From assembly GCA_023437755.1 (NCBI GenBank), contig JAEZFJ010000117.1, positions 1-6,767 on the forward strand: a DNA stretch of 6,767 nucleotides, read 5' to 3'. Source of the stretch: Pseudomonadota bacterium (lineage in GTDB: Bacteria > Pseudomonadota > Alphaproteobacteria > Rhizobiales > Devosiaceae). The notes under the pieces are model-generated. The model worked only from the letters and a program-made list of their open reading frames with translations. It had not been told where the DNA came from and searched no databases. Made by a program: the position numbers and the translations under genes. This document shows positions 1 through 5,400 of the stretch, piece by piece; within the stretch, counting starts at the first letter, position 1; every line of letters starts with the position of its first letter.

Positions 1-491
1 CCCCCGATCAGCAGCGGCCGCACCAGATAGACGGGCACCGTGGCCAGCCCGAACCAGCCGAAACTGCGCCCAACCCCTTCAAAGAAATACTCCGCCGCCA
101 GCAGTGGCAGCCCGAACCCGATCAGCAGCACCGTCATCCCGGCGGCAGTACCCGACCCAAGCACCGAGGCGAGCAGCACCGCCCCCAGCACCAGCGGCAC
201 CGCTGCGGCCCCGATCGCACGCAGTGCCAGCCGCCAATAGCCGTGGATGGCACCCCCACGCCCGAGCAGCTGGTATCGCGGCAGGAAGCGGATGCTCGAT
301 TCCGCAAAGCCCAGCGCGGTGAAGCTGCCGAGCGCCAGCATCCAGGTCCACACCGCGACATAGCCGCCATAGTCTTCGAGTGGCATCAGCCGGGCCAGCA
401 GGATCTGCAGCCCGAAGGTCAGCACAGCGCTCGCGGCGCGGACCACCACCGTCAGCGCCGCAGCCACGGCGCCCTTGCGTGTCTCAGACAT
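1..491 (-). CDS. Polysaccharide/O-antigen flippase-like membrane protein (N-terminal part, cut by window edge)
   Basis: This open frame starts at the ATG complementary to 489-491 and stays open for 163 codons to the left edge. The protein begins MSETRKGAVAAALTVVVRAA and is strongly hydrophobic. Likely membrane segments lie at about residues 9-34, 44-62, 88-112, 117-137 and from 145 on. The pattern of a first helix ending in LQILLARLMPLEDYGGY, followed by a GFAESSIRFLPRY loop, resembles Wzx/RfbX-type flippases of the MOP superfamily, which move lipid-linked oligosaccharides across the inner membrane. Its start lies inside the end of the upstream acetyltransferase gene (shared bases ATGTCTGA), with no good Shine-Dalgarno sequence of its own, so translation probably depends on coupling. 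The family call rests on the N-terminal third only. The substrate cannot be told; a MATE-type exporter is a less likely alternative. Confidence 0.8.
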   Translation of the reverse strand, partial: MSETRKGAVAAALTVVVRAASAVLTFGLQILLARLMPLEDYGGYVAVWTWMLALGSFTALGFAESSIRFLPRYQLLGRGGAIHGYWRLALRAIGAAAVPLVLGAVLLASVLGSGTAAGMTVLLIGFGLPLLAAEYFFEGVGRSFGWFGLATVPVYLVRPLLIG

Positions 492-1650
492 AGAGCAGCA
501 GGCAGAGCGCCCCACGCCCGAAGCCGAGCGCCGCCTGCGCCATCACCGGCACGCGCGCCCACAGCCGCTTCAGGGCCGGGCGCAGCGTCGGCAACCAGGA
601 ACCGGCATAGAAGCGGCCCTTCCAGGTCAGCGGCAGCGCGTGGCCCGCCATGGCGACGCTCTCATTGCTCCAGCTGGCCTTGTACTCGGCCGGGTTCGGC
701 AGGAGGTCATAGGCCTGAACCCCGTTGTCGATCAGCCAGCCGACGGTCATCTCCATTTGCACCTTGCCCGGCGAGAGCTCCTTCAGCGCCCAGTCGAAGC
801 CGCCGATATAGGCATAGTAGTGCCGGTGGTGGATGAAGCCGAATTCCACCGCCACAATCCGTTCACCGGCGCGCAGCACCGATACACATGCGCCGCTCAA
901 CGCCTTGCGGTCACCGCTCAATCCGTTCAGGAAGTCTTCATATCCGGTCATCGCGAAGCCCGCGCTGAGCCGGCTTGTCTCGAGCAGCCAGCGCCGCTTC
1001 ATCGCCACCGCGGTATCGACCAGCTCGCCGAACTCCGCATCACCGGGCCAGACCACGGTGAAGCTCAGCTCCCCCAGCCGCGCCAGCTGGTTGCGCCGGC
1101 GATTGCGGTTGCGTTTCTGCAGCTTGCCCAGGCCTGCCCAGTAAGCCGCTGAACTCTCGAAGCGAGACAGGTCCAGCATCGAGGATTCATTGCTGTAGCC
1201 AGGGATCGGCGGCAGGTGTGCCATGCTCGGCGCCAGCGGCGATGTCGACGGCACAGGCCGCAGCACCGCCACGTCACAGCCGTCTCCGAAGCCGCTCCCG
1301 AGCAGCAAGGCTACCGCCTCGGCAGCCCGCTCGCCCTCGGCAAGCAGCAGGTTGCAGTATTGCGTATGCGGCTCGCCCAGCGTTTCCAGCCGGCGAATTC
1401 CGGCGCCATCCACGATCATCAACGGCCAGACCGCCACCAGCCGCTCGTCCCGCCAGACCGTGCGAATATGCGGGCGCGGCCCGCCATCCTGGCAGAAGGT
1501 CGCGATCCAGCTGCGGCACCAGTCATGCGTCTGGAAATAGGTGAGCTGGTCCGAACACGCGGCTTCGAGCGCCCGCCAATCCCCGGCGATCGCGTCTATC
1601 TCGGCCGTGTCGGTGAGCACCCGCAGGCTCATCTGGCGGCGTCCGCTCAT
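484..1650 (-). CDS. CelD/BcsL-like GNAT-fold acetyltransferase (polysaccharide-associated)
   Basis: A 388-residue soluble protein. The N-terminal part (about 8-150) has the W..L....(T)YFQTHDWCRSWI signature at 25-49 and a WPLMI strand near 75. A basic patch, KLQKRNRNRRRNQL, lies at 176-189. The C-terminal GNAT core has AVEFGF near 247-252, YYAYIGGFDWALKELSPGK at 268-286, and YDLLPNPAEYKASW at 314-327. This layout matches the Acetyltransf_6 family (CelD/BcsL-like), which is known from cellulose and exopolysaccharide loci and is thought to acyl-modify glycans or their precursors. The substrate here is not visible. The first ATG is preferred over the Met at residue 7 because AGGAGG sits 6 bases before it. 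The gene is 90 bases downstream of ltaE and overlaps the flippase gene by 8 bases, supporting a role in making or decorating an exported glycan. The family call is firm; the biochemical role is inference. Confidence 0.87.
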   Translation of the reverse strand: MSGRRQMSLRVLTDTAEIDAIAGDWRALEAACSDQLTYFQTHDWCRSWIATFCQDGGPRPHIRTVWRDERLVAVWPLMIVDGAGIRRLETLGEPHTQYCNLLLAEGERAAEAVALLLGSGFGDGCDVAVLRPVPSTSPLAPSMAHLPPIPGYSNESSMLDLSRFESSAAYWAGLGKLQKRNRNRRRNQLARLGELSFTVVWPGDAEFGELVDTAVAMKRRWLLETSRLSAGFAMTGYEDFLNGLSGDRKALSGACVSVLRAGERIVAVEFGFIHHRHYYAYIGGFDWALKELSPGKVQMEMTVGWLIDNGVQAYDLLPNPAEYKASWSNESVAMAGHALPLTWKGRFYAGSWLPTLRPALKRLWARVPVMAQAALGFGRGALCLLLYV

Positions 1651-1656
1651 GGCGAT

Positions 1657-1662
1657 CCTCCT
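1657..1662 (-). promoter_or_regulatory. Shine-Dalgarno of the acetyltransferase gene
   Basis: On the minus strand this reads AGGAGG, a perfect anti-16S match 6 bases before the ATG at 1650. It decides the start in favour of the first Met rather than the in-frame Met six codons later. It is the strongest ribosome binding site among the minus-strand genes, suggesting independent translation initiation here. Confidence 0.8.
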
Positions 1663-1740
1663 GGTTCCCCAGGCGGACCCTAGCCCACAGAGCTGAACAG
1701 TGGCTTGCGCCGGAGCCTCAACAAAGTCTTGCCGTTGGCG

Positions 1741-2769
1741 CTAATTGTTGCGGAAGAATGCGTCCACGGCCTCCAGTGCACCGTCGACCGCGGCATCATC
1801 CACATCGAGATGCGTCACCCAGCGTTGCTGGCCATAGCGCCCGGTGATGCCTACACCTTGCTCGGCCAGATAGGGGGTCAGCCGCTCGCCGAGCTCGCGA
1901 TCCATGTCGACCCAGAGGATGTTGGTGTCGGGCATCGTCACCCGCAGGCCTTCATGCAGCGCCAGACCTTCTGCCAGCGCCTGCGCCCGCCGGTGATCCT
2001 CCGCCAGCCGCGCGACGTTGTGCTCCAGCGCATGGAGCCCCCCGGCCGCGAGTATCCCTGCCTGCCGCATGCCGCCACCCAGCATCTTGCGGTTGCGCCG
2101 CGCCGTCTCGATCAGGTCGGCTCGTCCGGCCAGCACCGACCCCACTGGCGCCCCCAGCCCTTTGGACAGGCAGATCGACACCGTATCGAATGGCGAGACG
2201 AACTCCCCGATGTCCATGCCGAGCTTGACGCAGGCATTGAACGCCCGCGCTCCGTCCAGATGGAAGCCCAGCCCATGCCGACGGGCGATCTCCGCCACTT
2301 CCGCCATCCAGGCGACCGGCAGCACCCGCCCGCCAAAGGTATTCTCGAGCGCGATCACCCGCGTCGTCGCGAAATGGTTGTCCCCTGCCTTAATCGCCGC
2401 TTCGATCGCCGCAGGATCCAGCGTCCCGTCGGCACGATGCTCGATCGGCTGCGGCTGGATCGAGCCGAGCACCGCAGCGCCGCCACCCTCGAACTTGTAG
2501 CAATGGGCGTTCTGGCCGGCGATGTACTCGTCGCCGCGGCCGCAATGGCTCATCAGTGCGAGCAGGTTCGACTGCGTACCGGACGGCACGAAGATCGCCG
2601 CTTCCTTGCCGGTCATCGCCGCCAGGCGCTGCTCCAGCAGGTTCACGGTGGGATCATCGCCGAACACGTCGTCCCCAACCTCGGCCGCAGCCATGGCCGC
2701 GCGCATGGCCTCGGTGGGGCGGGTGACGGTGTCGGAGCGAAAGTCGAAGCGGATGGTGTTGGCAGTCAT
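1741..2769 (-). CDS. ltaE: Low-specificity L-threonine aldolase (PLP-dependent)
   Basis: A 342-residue cytoplasmic enzyme of fold-type I PLP proteins (beta-eliminating lyase/threonine aldolase family). It cleaves L-threonine and L-allo-threonine to glycine and acetaldehyde. The N-terminus carries the hallmark FRSDTVTRPT (10-19). PSGTQSN at 62-68 is the phosphate-binding loop, and His89 in QNAHCY is the residue expected to stack on the PLP ring. LDGARAFNA at 171-179 supplies Asp172 and Arg175. Lys203 in LSKGLGAPVGS is the expected Schiff-base lysine. RWVTHLDV at 326-333 holds the arginine that binds the substrate carboxylate. Length is close to the 333 residues of E. coli LtaE, and no key residue is missing. 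The start at 2769 fits the family N-terminus, although the Shine-Dalgarno is weak. It lies 59 bases after the methyltransferase stop on the same strand. Stereospecificity cannot be read from sequence alone. Confidence 0.94.
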   Translation of the reverse strand: MTANTIRFDFRSDTVTRPTEAMRAAMAAAEVGDDVFGDDPTVNLLEQRLAAMTGKEAAIFVPSGTQSNLLALMSHCGRGDEYIAGQNAHCYKFEGGGAAVLGSIQPQPIEHRADGTLDPAAIEAAIKAGDNHFATTRVIALENTFGGRVLPVAWMAEVAEIARRHGLGFHLDGARAFNACVKLGMDIGEFVSPFDTVSICLSKGLGAPVGSVLAGRADLIETARRNRKMLGGGMRQAGILAAGGLHALEHNVARLAEDHRRAQALAEGLALHEGLRVTMPDTNILWVDMDRELGERLTPYLAEQGVGITGRYGQQRWVTHLDVDDAAVDGALEAVDAFFRNN

Positions 2770-2828
2770 GTCTGGTGTCCGGTCAGCGTGCCCGCTTGTC
2801 GCAACCCGGCGCCGTTTTGACCAGCGCC

Positions 2829-3809
2829 TTATGCCGCGACATCGCCTCCGGTCTCGTGATCGTTGGCAGCGTGTCCGGTGATCGGGGGCCGCCGTGCCAC
2901 CACCAGGAGCCCGGTGATCGGCGCGCCGCGGTCAAAGCGCAGCACCGCGCTCTCGAAATCCAGAACTTCGAGCCCGGCCGCCAGCAGCACCGCCCGCGTT
3001 GCGGTGGCCTCGTGGGCATAGCGCAGCGATGGCCTCAGAAACACCGCCTCATCCCCGTCATGCGCCTCGAGCGAAAACGCTACCAGCCCGCCCGGCTGCA
3101 GTGCCGGCACCAGTGCCGACAGCACCGGCTCCAGCGGTCCGCAATAGATCAGCACATCGGCGGCGGTGATCAGGTCGGCATCGGCACGCCGCGTATTCAG
3201 CGCCGCCACGAGTTCGGCCTTCTCCAGCCGGTCATACACGCCCTTGCGCGCCGTCTCGGCAATCATCGCCGCAGAAACATCGATGCCCTCGAGCTGGTCG
3301 ACCCGCGCCCGCAGCCGCTCGCCCATCAGCCCGGTGCCGCAGCCCAGGTCGATGGCCTTGCTGAACCGCTCGATGCCGAGTTCGGCCATGCGGCGCGACA
3401 CCAGCTCGTCCAGCAGTTCCGGAACCCGGTAGCCGAGCCGCTCCACCAGGGCCGTCTCGAACTGCGGTGCATACTGGTCGAACAATGCCTCGACATAGCT
3501 GATGGCGGTACCGCCCGAAGCCGGTTCGGCCCCGTGGGCTGCGAGCTTCAGCACCGCCCCGAACACGCCTTGGTCGTCCAGAGCTTCCAGCCGCCGCCAT
3601 GCCGCGATAGCCCGGGCGATGTCGCCGGACTTCTCGTGGAAGCTCCCCAGCAACTCCCACCCGGCAGCCCACTCCGGCACCGTGTCCATCGTCTGCGCCA
3701 TGAGTTCGGCCGCTGCAGCCGGTTCACCGTTTTCGGCGAGCATGCGGGCATACTCCGCCCGCCGGTCAGCGATGCCATCGCCGGACGAATACTGGAACGC
3801 CTTGTTCAA
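2829..3809 (-). CDS. TPR-containing class I SAM-dependent methyltransferase
   Basis: A 326-residue protein in two parts. Residues about 10-75 form helical TPR-like repeats (A..Y..ML...G...AAAELM and WELLGSFHEKSGDIARAIAAWRR patterns). A linker with YVEALFDQYAPQFE (105-118) follows, which typifies the group described as predicted methyltransferases with TPR repeats. The Rossmann methyltransferase core then shows motif I AIDLGCGTGLMG (152-163), an acidic ribose-binding residue in GIDVS (Asp177), a motif IV-like DLITAADVLIYCG (202-214) and LQPGGLVAFSLE (227-238). It should therefore bind S-adenosylmethionine; the TPR part may bind a protein partner. The substrate is unknown. The start is TTG at 3807-3809: no ATG or GTG lies upstream in frame before a TAA, and the next Met is residue 23, inside the TPR region. 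The Shine-Dalgarno is poor (AGAG). It would be the first gene of the minus-strand cluster. Confidence 0.85.
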   Translation of the reverse strand: MNKAFQYSSGDGIADRRAEYARMLAENGEPAAAAELMAQTMDTVPEWAAGWELLGSFHEKSGDIARAIAAWRRLEALDDQGVFGAVLKLAAHGAEPASGGTAISYVEALFDQYAPQFETALVERLGYRVPELLDELVSRRMAELGIERFSKAIDLGCGTGLMGERLRARVDQLEGIDVSAAMIAETARKGVYDRLEKAELVAALNTRRADADLITAADVLIYCGPLEPVLSALVPALQPGGLVAFSLEAHDGDEAVFLRPSLRYAHEATATRAVLLAAGLEVLDFESAVLRFDRGAPITGLLVVARRPPITGHAANDHETGGDVAA

Positions 3810-4004
3810 CTGGGATGATCTCTGAGGTTACCGGCAGGTCCCGGCGGCGCGCGATGTTGCGCGGCGGCCGATCATTTGCAAGGGGAAACTAGCGGCAACT
3901 GCATCACGTCATCGCAACCCCGTTTGCACGACCGCAAAATCGTCTATGCTGCCCACCAGCCGGGCGATTTTCCCGTCCGGTCGTCATCGCCCTCGCCGCG
4001 GTTT

Positions 4005-4020
4005 CGCAGCCCGGGCTGCG
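4005..4020. repeat. 16-base perfect palindrome
   Basis: The sequence CGCAGCCCGGGCTGCG equals its own reverse complement with no spacer. It sits in the middle of the divergent non-coding region, about 195 bases from the methyltransferase start and 280 from the csp start. Perfect dyads of this size can be operators for dimeric regulators, but GC-rich DNA yields some by chance. No family is assigned. Confidence 0.5.
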
Positions 4021-4070
4021 CCCCGACCTACTGGCGGAGCGCAAGTGCTTGTCGATGTTTGTTTCCTTCC

Positions 4071-4093
4071 CGCGAAAATTACATGTTTTCGTG
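4071..4093. repeat. Inverted repeat, 8-bp arms with A/T-rich core
   Basis: The arms CGCGAAAA and TTTTCGTG pair over 8 positions (one G-T wobble as RNA) around the 7-base loop TTACATG. It lies just upstream of the csp promoter candidate. It has no T-run on either strand, so it is not a classical terminator; an operator is possible. Confidence 0.4.
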
Positions 4094-4118
4094 ACGAAGT
4101 TGCTTGCATTAACCCGTA

Positions 4119-4147
4119 TTGAACGATTGCTTGTTTCACGCTAGGCT
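4119..4147 (+). promoter_or_regulatory. Candidate sigma70-type promoter for the cold-shock gene
   Basis: TTGAAC (4119-4124) and TAGGCT (4142-4147) are separated by exactly 17 bases. They match the TTGACA/TATAAT consensus at 4 and 3 of 6 positions, which is typical for relaxed alphaproteobacterial promoters. Start of transcription near 4154 would give a leader of about 145 bases before the csp ATG, comparable to the long leaders known for cspA-family genes. A competing candidate is TACACT (4231-4236), with CTGACG at 4206-4211 as a poorly spaced -35, which would give a leader of about 57 bases. Confidence 0.4.
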
Positions 4148-4241
4148 GATCGGCATCGAATATTGCGGCCGACCGATCTGATTATGCGAACACCATTCGC
4201 GCCTGCTGACGTCAATCTCCGACATTTCGATACACTCTAGC

Positions 4242-4261
4242 TCGAGGCCGACTGGCCTCGA
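4242..4261 (+). promoter_or_regulatory. Perfect 8-bp hairpin in the csp leader
   Basis: TCGAGGCC and GGCCTCGA pair without mismatch around the 4-base loop GACT. It ends 23 bases before the csp Shine-Dalgarno. There is no T-run, so it is not a terminator. In an mRNA leader such a stem could set RNA stability or ribosome access, as leader structures of cspA-family genes do. That role is inference here; as DNA it could instead be an operator. Confidence 0.5.
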
Positions 4262-4284
4262 CTGCCACCAGCAGCGATTTGCAC

Positions 4285-4290
4285 GAGGGA
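4285..4290 (+). promoter_or_regulatory. Shine-Dalgarno of the cold-shock gene
   Basis: GAGGGA lies 9 bases before the ATG at 4300. It fixes that ATG as the start and excludes the in-frame TTG at 4279, which lies upstream of this site. Confidence 0.75.
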
Positions 4291-4299
4291 ACGCGCATT

Positions 4300-4509
4300 A
4301 TGGCAACAGGTACCGTCAAGTGGTTCAACGGTCAGAAGGGCTACGGATTCATCCAGCCCGACGAGGGTGGGGCGGACGTGTTCGTCCACATCTCGGCCGT
4401 GCAGCGCTCGGGCCTCAATGGTCTCGATGAAGGGCAGAAGATCAACTACGAGATCGTCAAGGACAAGCGGACCGGCAAGTCCGCCGCCGACAACCTGACC
4501 TCCGCCTGA
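4300..4509 (+). CDS. CspA-family cold-shock domain protein
   Basis: A complete 69-residue cold-shock domain, the usual length of the single-domain family. It begins MATGTVKWFNGQKGYGFIQP. RNP1 (KGYGFI, 13-18) and RNP2 (VFVHI, 27-31) carry the aromatic side chains that stack on nucleic-acid bases, and Trp8 and Phe9 complete the binding face. Such proteins form a five-stranded OB-fold barrel, bind single-stranded RNA and DNA, and act as RNA chaperones in the cytoplasm. Not all family members are cold-induced, and alphaproteobacteria usually have several paralogs, so no gene symbol is given. The gene stands alone: a long non-coding region lies before it and a strong terminator after it. The long structured leader hints at post-transcriptional control. 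Confidence 0.95.
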   Translation: MATGTVKWFNGQKGYGFIQPDEGGADVFVHISAVQRSGLNGLDEGQKINYEIVKDKRTGKSAADNLTSA

Positions 4510-4525
4510 TATCATCACGCAGCTT

Positions 4526-4567
4526 GGAAGGGGCGCGCTCGCTTGGAGGAGCGCGCCCCTTCCTTTT
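4526..4567 (+). terminator. Strong intrinsic terminator after the cold-shock gene
   Basis: A perfect 15-bp GC-rich stem (4526-4540 with 4549-4563, arm GGAAGGGGCGCGCTC), an 8-base loop and a TTTT tail, starting 17 bases after the csp stop. The reverse strand lacks a T-run after the stem, so it is mainly one-directional. It should insulate greA from csp transcription. Confidence 0.93.
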
Positions 4568-4767
4568 GCAGCAGCCTGTCCGGCACCCCTGCCAAATACT
4601 TGAATAGCCGTGTGGACAGGCCCATCTTACTCGCAGTCCCCGCTTGACCCGAACCCGTCGGGCGGGCAACCTGCGCTCATCTCCCCGATAGCTTGTCGTG
4701 ACGCTGATGCCGAACGTGTTTGGCGAGGAGATGCTATGTATTTTGCCGGCCCTGGGAGGGCAGACGA
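4568..4767 (+). promoter_or_regulatory. greA upstream region with weak promoter candidates
   Basis: This 200-base gap after the csp terminator must contain the greA promoter. Two weak candidates are visible. One is TTGAAT (4600-4605), 17 bases, CATCTT (4623-4628). The other is TTGACC (4644-4649), 17 bases, CAACCT (4667-4672). Neither -10 is good. The first overlaps a 7-bp inverted repeat, CCTGTCC (4575-4581) and GGACAGG (4614-4620). The region ends with a possible small upstream ORF. Confidence 0.3.
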
Positions 4768-4786
4768 ATGGACAAGATCCCCATGA
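4736..4786 (+). other. Possible 16-codon upstream ORF overlapping the greA start
   Basis: The frame ATG TAT TTT ... CCA TGA would encode MYFAGPGRADEWTRSP. It has a good Shine-Dalgarno, GAGGAG (4725-4730), 5 bases before its ATG. Its stop at 4784-4786 lies 16 bases past the greA ATG, in another frame, and its codons cover the greA Shine-Dalgarno. If translated it could tune greA initiation. There is no protein-level support, and chance occurrence is quite possible. Confidence 0.22.
4754..4760 (+). promoter_or_regulatory. Shine-Dalgarno of greA
   Basis: GGGAGGG lies 7 bases before the ATG at 4768. It supports that start over the in-frame TTG at 4720, whose extra residues (MARRCYVFCRPWEGRR) do not resemble GreA. 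Confidence 0.8.
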
Positions 4787-5241
4787 CGGTACAAGGCCAA
4801 AAGGCCCTTGCCGCGGAATTCGAGCATCGCACCAGCAACGAGCGCCGTCGCATCATCGACGCCATCGCCGAAGCGCGCGCTCATGGCGATCTTTCCGAGA
4901 ACGCCGAGTACTCGGCCGCCAAGGAACAGCAGAGCCTGAACGAAGGCCGCATCAAGGAACTCGAGACCATCCTTGCGCTCGCCGACGTCATCGACGTCAG
5001 CAAGTTGTCCAGTGACACGGTGACGTTCGGCGCCACCGTCACCTTCCTCGACGAGGACACCGAAGAAGAGAAGACCTATCAGGTCGTGGGGGATCCGGAG
5101 GCCGACGCGTCGGCTGGCCGCATCTCCATCTCCTCGCCCATCGCCCGCGCCATGATCGGCAAGGCCGTGGGCGATTCGTTCGAGGTCGCCGCTCCCGGTG
5201 GGGCCCGCAGCTACGAAATTCTCAGGATACGGTATGTCTGA
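4768..5241 (+). CDS. greA: Transcription elongation factor GreA
   Basis: A 157-residue protein, one residue shorter than E. coli GreA. GreA enters the RNA polymerase secondary channel and stimulates cleavage of backtracked RNA, rescuing stalled complexes. Residues 1-75 form the antiparallel coiled coil, beginning MDKIPMTVQGQKAL. Its tip carries HGDLSENAEY, with Asp41 and Glu44 matching the two acidic residues that hold the catalytic magnesium in E. coli. Residues about 80-157 form the FKBP-like domain, ending in the typical SSPIARAMIGKAVGDSFEVAAPGG...YEILRI pattern, which I read at about 122-154. Start is fixed by the Shine-Dalgarno and by homology. It appears monocistronic: the csp terminator lies before it and a terminator candidate after it. 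GreA-type rather than GreB-type is supported by the length and N-terminus. Confidence 0.96.
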   Translation: MDKIPMTVQGQKALAAEFEHRTSNERRRIIDAIAEARAHGDLSENAEYSAAKEQQSLNEGRIKELETILALADVIDVSKLSSDTVTFGATVTFLDEDTEEEKTYQVVGDPEADASAGRISISSPIARAMIGKAVGDSFEVAAPGGARSYEILRIRYV

Positions 5242-5243
5242 CG

Positions 5244-5272
5244 CCAAAACTTTGGACAAATGTCCGGTTTGG
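5244..5272. repeat. Nested inverted repeat after greA
   Basis: Outer arms CCAAA (5244-5248) and TTTGG (5268-5272) flank inner arms GGACA (5254-5258) and TGTCC (5261-5265), which are only 2 bases apart. It begins 2 bases after the greA stop. It could be an RNA 3' structure or an operator; it lacks a T-run, so the proper terminator is the downstream hairpin. Confidence 0.35.
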
Positions 5273-5298
5273 GTGTGACATTTCCGTTTGATCCACAG

Positions 5299-5324
5299 CC
5301 CGCTGGCCATTCGCCGGCGGGTTT
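5299..5324 (+). terminator. Intrinsic terminator candidate after greA
   Basis: The arms CCCGCTGGC (5299-5307) and GCCGGCGGG (5313-5321) pair over 9 positions with one G-U wobble around a 5-base loop, followed by TTTACCTT. The stem is GC-rich but the T-run is short, so termination may be partial, with some read-through into trxB. It lies 57 bases after the greA stop. Confidence 0.65.
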
Positions 5325-5327
5325 ACC

Positions 5328-5356
5328 TTGAAAGAAGCCGTGGTCGCCCCTTAACT
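5328..5356 (+). promoter_or_regulatory. Candidate sigma70-type promoter for trxB-lysR
   Basis: TTGAAA (5328-5333) and TTAACT (5351-5356) are separated by exactly 17 bases. They match consensus at 5 and 3 of 6 positions. It starts a few bases after the greA terminator stem and would place the transcript start near 5363, giving a leader of about 38 bases before the trxB ATG. Confidence 0.5.
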
Positions 5357-5387
5357 AGCGTTTGAGGGAGAGCTTCTGCCTTTTGTC

Positions 5388-5393
5388 GGAGAG
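5388..5393 (+). promoter_or_regulatory. Shine-Dalgarno of trxB
   Basis: GGAGAG lies 7 bases before the ATG at 5401. It selects this ATG over the in-frame TTG at 5362, which would add 13 residues not expected before the FAD-binding strand. Confidence 0.78.
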
Positions 5394-5400
5394 CGTCGCG

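Larger units (their letters stand above)
3810..4299. other. 490-base non-coding region between divergent genes
   Basis: This stretch lies between the TTG start of the methyltransferase gene (minus) and the ATG of the cold-shock gene (plus), so it must hold promoters for both directions. I find no convincing gene in it. The only longer frame (3876-4094, plus) starts with TTG, lacks a ribosome binding site and has a low-complexity R/S/P composition. The right part (about 4070-4240) is visibly richer in A/T than the rest of the window. Symmetric elements are at 4005-4020, 4071-4093, 4148-4178 (arms GATCGG and CCGATC, 19-base spacer), 4186-4200 (GCGAA, 5-base spacer, TTCGC), 4207-4214 (TGACGTCA) and 4242-4261. 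A minus-strand promoter for the methyltransferase gene could not be assigned with confidence. A small RNA cannot be excluded. Confidence 0.7.

Noticed and set aside
243..1152. Plus-strand open frames opposite the flippase and acetyltransferase genes (243-836, 475-1152)
   Set aside because: Their composition is arginine/proline/alanine-rich with no motif, and they conflict with two well-supported coupled minus-strand genes.
1651..1740. Possible terminator between ltaE and the acetyltransferase gene
   Set aside because: I found only weak, imperfect pairing and no T-run on the minus strand.
1705..2820. 371-codon plus-strand open frame opposite ltaE
   Set aside because: It is antisense to a clear threonine aldolase, R/H/Q/P-rich, with no recognisable domain.
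2807..2831. Hairpin GGCGC/GCGCC after the methyltransferase stop
   Set aside because: The stem is only 5 bp with an 11-base loop and no T-run, so it is too weak to call a terminator.
2775..3818. 347-codon plus-strand open frame opposite the methyltransferase gene
   Set aside because: It is a shadow frame caused by GC-rich third positions. The minus strand shows SAM-binding motifs and TPR helices.
3876..4094. 72-codon plus-strand frame in the non-coding centre
   Set aside because: TTG start, no Shine-Dalgarno, R/S/P-rich low-complexity product, and it spans the 16-base palindrome.
4627..5310. 227-codon minus-strand frame opposite greA
   Set aside because: It covers the whole greA gene in antisense and carries no family motif; GreA is unambiguous.
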